A DNA stretch of 20,830 nucleotides, taken from NCBI GenBank assembly GCA_900642245.1, contig CAAAJI010000278.1, positions 28,539-49,368 on the forward strand, given 5' to 3'. This document shows positions 18,314 through 20,830 of the stretch, in pieces; the stretch's first letter is position 1; each line of letters begins with the position of its first letter. Below the pieces are notes generated by a model. It ran no database searches. It was not told where the DNA came from and saw nothing but the letters and a program-made list of their open reading frames with translations. This DNA is from Fragilaria radians (Eukaryota; Bacillariophyta; Fragilariophyceae; Fragilariales; Fragilariaceae). A program made the translations under genes and the position numbers.

Positions 18314-19444
18314 TTGTATTTTTTCTACCGTCAATGGGGGGAAAAAATGTCAGATTAATTAAACGAAAGTGGTGAAAACTACAAGTTACTATCTCCAACC
18401 ACAGTGGCCTACTTCACAAACACCAACACCACTTTTGCATTTGTTCAAGACTGGACATTATCATACTGCTCCTGCTAACTTCTTGATTTGCATTCTAATT
18501 AGGATATGTTTGATTTGAAAATTAGGGAGTTTCTGTTTTTGGATAGGAATCTTTAGCAACTTGGATACAATCTTTGTAGCATATCACTGACAATCCCAAC
18601 TTTTTACTTAACACTTCAATCAAGCGACGTACGAAAAAAGCAGGTGCAGACTTTCTAGACGATACTGATTTTGAAGGTACTGGATTTATGTCTGCTATAG
18701 GAAGGGTATTGAGAGTATCCCTTACGTTCAATCCATGTTACTTTTTATATGTTAATATTATTCATCAGGGTCAGAGAATTTGAAGAATTCGACAAAGAGT
18801 GAGTTAGTGAGAAATAAACTTAAATTCGTGGTCATATCTCTTAGTTCAACATTTACAATTTTGTGAAAAATGACAAACCGATATACCAACTTACTTCCAT
18901 AATTTTAACCAACCTTTCTCAACAATCAAACTTTCCTTCAAAGAAGAAATAGTTTTCATTTAAGTCAAATGTTTTCAAATGTGCGTAGAACTAGGTGGTA
19001 TTACTCGTTCGACATTCTCGATTACAAAAATATCATTCGAAAATCGAGGTGTCAAAAGAACTTATCTGGGAGGAATAGTCATTCAAAGTATTATTTCGCC
19101 TTTCAACAATGACCAGGCACAATTCGAAAGAGGCTTTAAAGGTATTCGTATAATACGTCGACATCAGTTCGATTGTCATAAATAAAATCGATGTAACCCT
19201 CTCAAATGACTTATGTGGAAATGAATTTCATCCGAAGGAGGAAAGGGAACAAGACCAAAATGACTTTCAACTTAATTATATTTGTTATCACGCTCTAAAA
19301 AAATTTATCAAGTCACATTTACGCTAGTGTCCTTAACCCCACACTATACTTCAACTTTCGCCTAATGACCACCAAACGTGACTGAAGAAGTGAAAAATTC
19401 TTCTCATAAAAATTTGAGACTTTTGAAAACGTGAAGATTAAACA
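18314..19444. other. 1.1-kb divergent intergenic region
   Basis: This separates the NDPK-like gene (minus) from the second HMG-box gene (plus) and should contain both promoters. A 69-codon minus frame at 18731-18522 and a 68-codon plus frame at 18979-19185 were examined; the first has no ATG and neither resembles a known family. No clear promoter element was seen. Confidence 0.5.
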
Positions 19445-20134
19445 ATGGAAACCTCTATTTTAAACAATCGAGCATCAATGAAGACCAAAATAGGAGAAAG
19501 ATCTATCAAGACTGAAAAAGGTATAGACAGACCAAAGAGAGCGTTATCAGCATACAATTTCTTTTTCAAGGAAGAGAGAGAGAAAATTCTTCGCTTAACT
19601 TCTCCTCCATCGTCGAAACCTCGCCGTTCCCACGGGAAAATTGGGTTTGCTGATCTAGCTAGAACAGTTGCAGAAAAGTGGAAATCGCTAGATCAAGATA
19701 CGATGCGACTTTACGAGATCAAGGCAGCTGAAGACAAATTTCGATATGAGAGGGAAATTGAGGCTTGCAACAGGGATAGGCTCACAAAGCTAAAATGTAA
19801 AAGTGAATCAAATCAAAAATTGCCCAAGGTTAACGCCGACAGTATCGGTTCCTTTAATAGCACTCACCCACAATTTTCGTTATTGCATACATCATCGTTT
19901 TATTCTCCAAGGGAAGTAACCGATTCAAGTTCATGTGAGGGCGATGACATATCTGCAATAGATGATCGTGATTACAGTTTTTGCTTCTTTGGTCCAAAAA
20001 GAACAGATGCGACCATTTCATACTCCATACAGGATTGTGAACCAGTGATGAATCAAGGATTTTGGACTTTCGATGTCTGGGCATCCAGTTTCGATGATGA
20101 ATCTCTTAACCTGATTAGGTCTTTTATCAAATAA
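19445..20134 (+). CDS. HMG-box protein (single box, lineage-type insert)
   Basis: Probable nuclear DNA-binding protein, 229 aa, unspliced, starting at ATG 19445. A Lys-rich leader leads into one HMG box at about 28-108: DRPKRALSAYNFFFKEERE (helix I), a longer than usual loop rich in Ser/Pro/Arg (SPPSSKPRRSHGK, about 53-65), GFADLARTVAEKWKSL (helix II), and the YEIKAAEDKFRYEREIEAC helix III. Boxes with KIGFADLARTxAxKWK are common in diatoms. The C-terminal 120 residues are Ser/Asp/Phe-rich and of unknown function. It lies on the same strand as the other HMG-box gene but shares little outside the box, so they are at best old paralogues. A possible AATAAA polyadenylation signal lies at about 20148. 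Confidence 0.92.
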   Translation: METSILNNRASMKTKIGERSIKTEKGIDRPKRALSAYNFFFKEEREKILRLTSPPSSKPRRSHGKIGFADLARTVAEKWKSLDQDTMRLYEIKAAEDKFRYEREIEACNRDRLTKLKCKSESNQKLPKVNADSIGSFNSTHPQFSLLHTSSFYSPREVTDSSSCEGDDISAIDDRDYSFCFFGPKRTDATISYSIQDCEPVMNQGFWTFDVWASSFDDESLNLIRSFIK

Positions 20135-20830
20135 TTTTTCACATTTCAATAAATGCCAATTAACTTAATATCATTTTTGTCTCATTTATATAAATTTTAT
20201 AAAGACTATTGTAACTGTAACGCTATCCCGTGAAAATAATTGGATGTATATTCTTATATTACCATGTGCAGGTAATCGATTGAAGAAAGCAGCAGCATTC
20301 TGGTAAATGTATGCCAAATGACCCTGACTGCTTCCACAGTGCAGGAGTTTAAAATGCCACATCAGTGACTACAAGAACATTTGGAAAACCTTAGAATTGT
20401 CTCTCGCCTTTACAAGATGTGTTAGCAGTCAAGAATCATTTCGTTTTACGTAAATATTCATTTTCGACGTGCTCTTATTACTGGTATTATATGACGCTTG
20501 CAAGTCACCCTTGATGGCTAGCTATTCAGTCTTCTCCAAGAGATTCAACACGTCACATTTTAGCTCCATGATTGTAAAATCTTGTGATGGTGACTTTTAG
20601 TCGGCTTGACATGAATGCCAAAGGTATAATGCTTTTGATTAAATAAAGCACGGGATTGTCCCATTTTCGAACATCAACCAGTTTTGGACCGAAGATATCC
20701 TGCCAACCACTTAATATGGAATTCACCCTGAATGAAAGTAATCGGCTTCTTTATGGCGTCAACAATTTCAAGCCAGTCATTGAATATATCAGTCAAAGTG
20801 AGTGCAACAAGTGGGAGTCCTTTGGATGGA
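20135..20830. other. Right-edge region, no complete gene
   Basis: After the HMG 3' UTR the DNA is AT-rich. The only coding-like signal is the broken minus-strand frame listed separately. An ACGTCA half-site occurs near 20550. Confidence 0.45.
20560..20829 (-). pseudogene. Possible broken ORF entering from the right edge, unidentified
   Basis: Read on the minus strand from the window edge, one frame is open for 51 codons (LTLTDIFNDWLEIVDAIKKP early, FHIKWLAGYLRSKTG late), meets TGA at 20676-20674, then stays open 37 more codons to TAA at 20562-20560. Its composition looks more protein-like than neighbouring frames, but I recognise no family. It could be a decayed mobile-element or gene remnant, the last exon of a gene outside the window ending at the TGA, or chance. 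Confidence 0.18.

Noticed and set aside
18522..18731. 69-codon minus-strand ORF that briefly suggested a heat-shock-factor fragment
   Set aside because: There is no ATG (the frame opens at TTG after a stop) and the residues do not align to the HSF DNA-binding core; no usable splice acceptor was found.
18979..19185. 68-codon plus-strand ORF before the second HMG gene
   Set aside because: No homology recognised and no in-frame link to the HMG gene; probably chance.
1..20830. Whole-window operon, defence island, CRISPR array or biosynthetic cluster
   Set aside because: The genes are eukaryotic, spliced, on both strands and functionally unrelated; no regular repeats or clustered enzymes were seen.

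Overview
The window looks like nuclear DNA of a diatom (or a close photosynthetic stramenopile). The main evidence is an aureochrome, a bZIP plus C-terminal LOV blue-light photoreceptor found only in photosynthetic stramenopiles. Short GT-AG introns (66-90 bp), long AT-rich spacers, and two single-box HMG proteins with the PKR(P/A)LSAYNF(Y/F)F signature fit this. I cannot name the species.

Seven protein genes can be supported, and five are spliced. Left to right: AUREO (+, 1659-3364, four exons, 500 aa); NOG1/GTPBP4-type ribosome-biogenesis GTPase (-, 5710-3559, two exons, 691 aa), convergent with AUREO; an 865-aa protein with an RNI-type leucine-rich-repeat array and an uncharacterised C-terminal half (-, 11216-8455, three exons); an HMG-box protein (+, 13650-14621, 323 aa); the 77-aa signal peptidase complex subunit 1 (+, 16485-16805, two exons); a secretory-pathway NDPK-like protein (-, 18313-17132, two exons, 363 aa), convergent with SPCS1; and a second HMG-box protein (+, 19445-20134, 229 aa). 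I joined the exons by hand from splice consensus and frame; all eight coding introns are GT-AG and keep the frame.

Spacers 1-1658, 5711-8454, 11217-13649, 14622-16484, 18314-19444 and 20135-20830 are AT-rich and mostly featureless. They hold a palindromic TGACGTCA upstream of the aureochrome, four CACGTG boxes upstream of three genes, one consensus intron with no coding capacity (11632-11707), a tRNA-like relic (about 12579-12653), and a weak broken reading frame at the right edge.

The genes do not form a pathway. They are mainly housekeeping (ribosome assembly, ER signal peptidase) mixed with regulators (aureochrome, two HMG proteins). The points most worth following are possible autoregulation of the aureochrome, an intron that separates its LOV core from the signalling glutamine, the unassigned C-terminal domain of the LRR protein, and the secreted NDPK-like protein that keeps its catalytic histidine. 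No CRISPR array, complete transposon or intact tRNA gene was seen.
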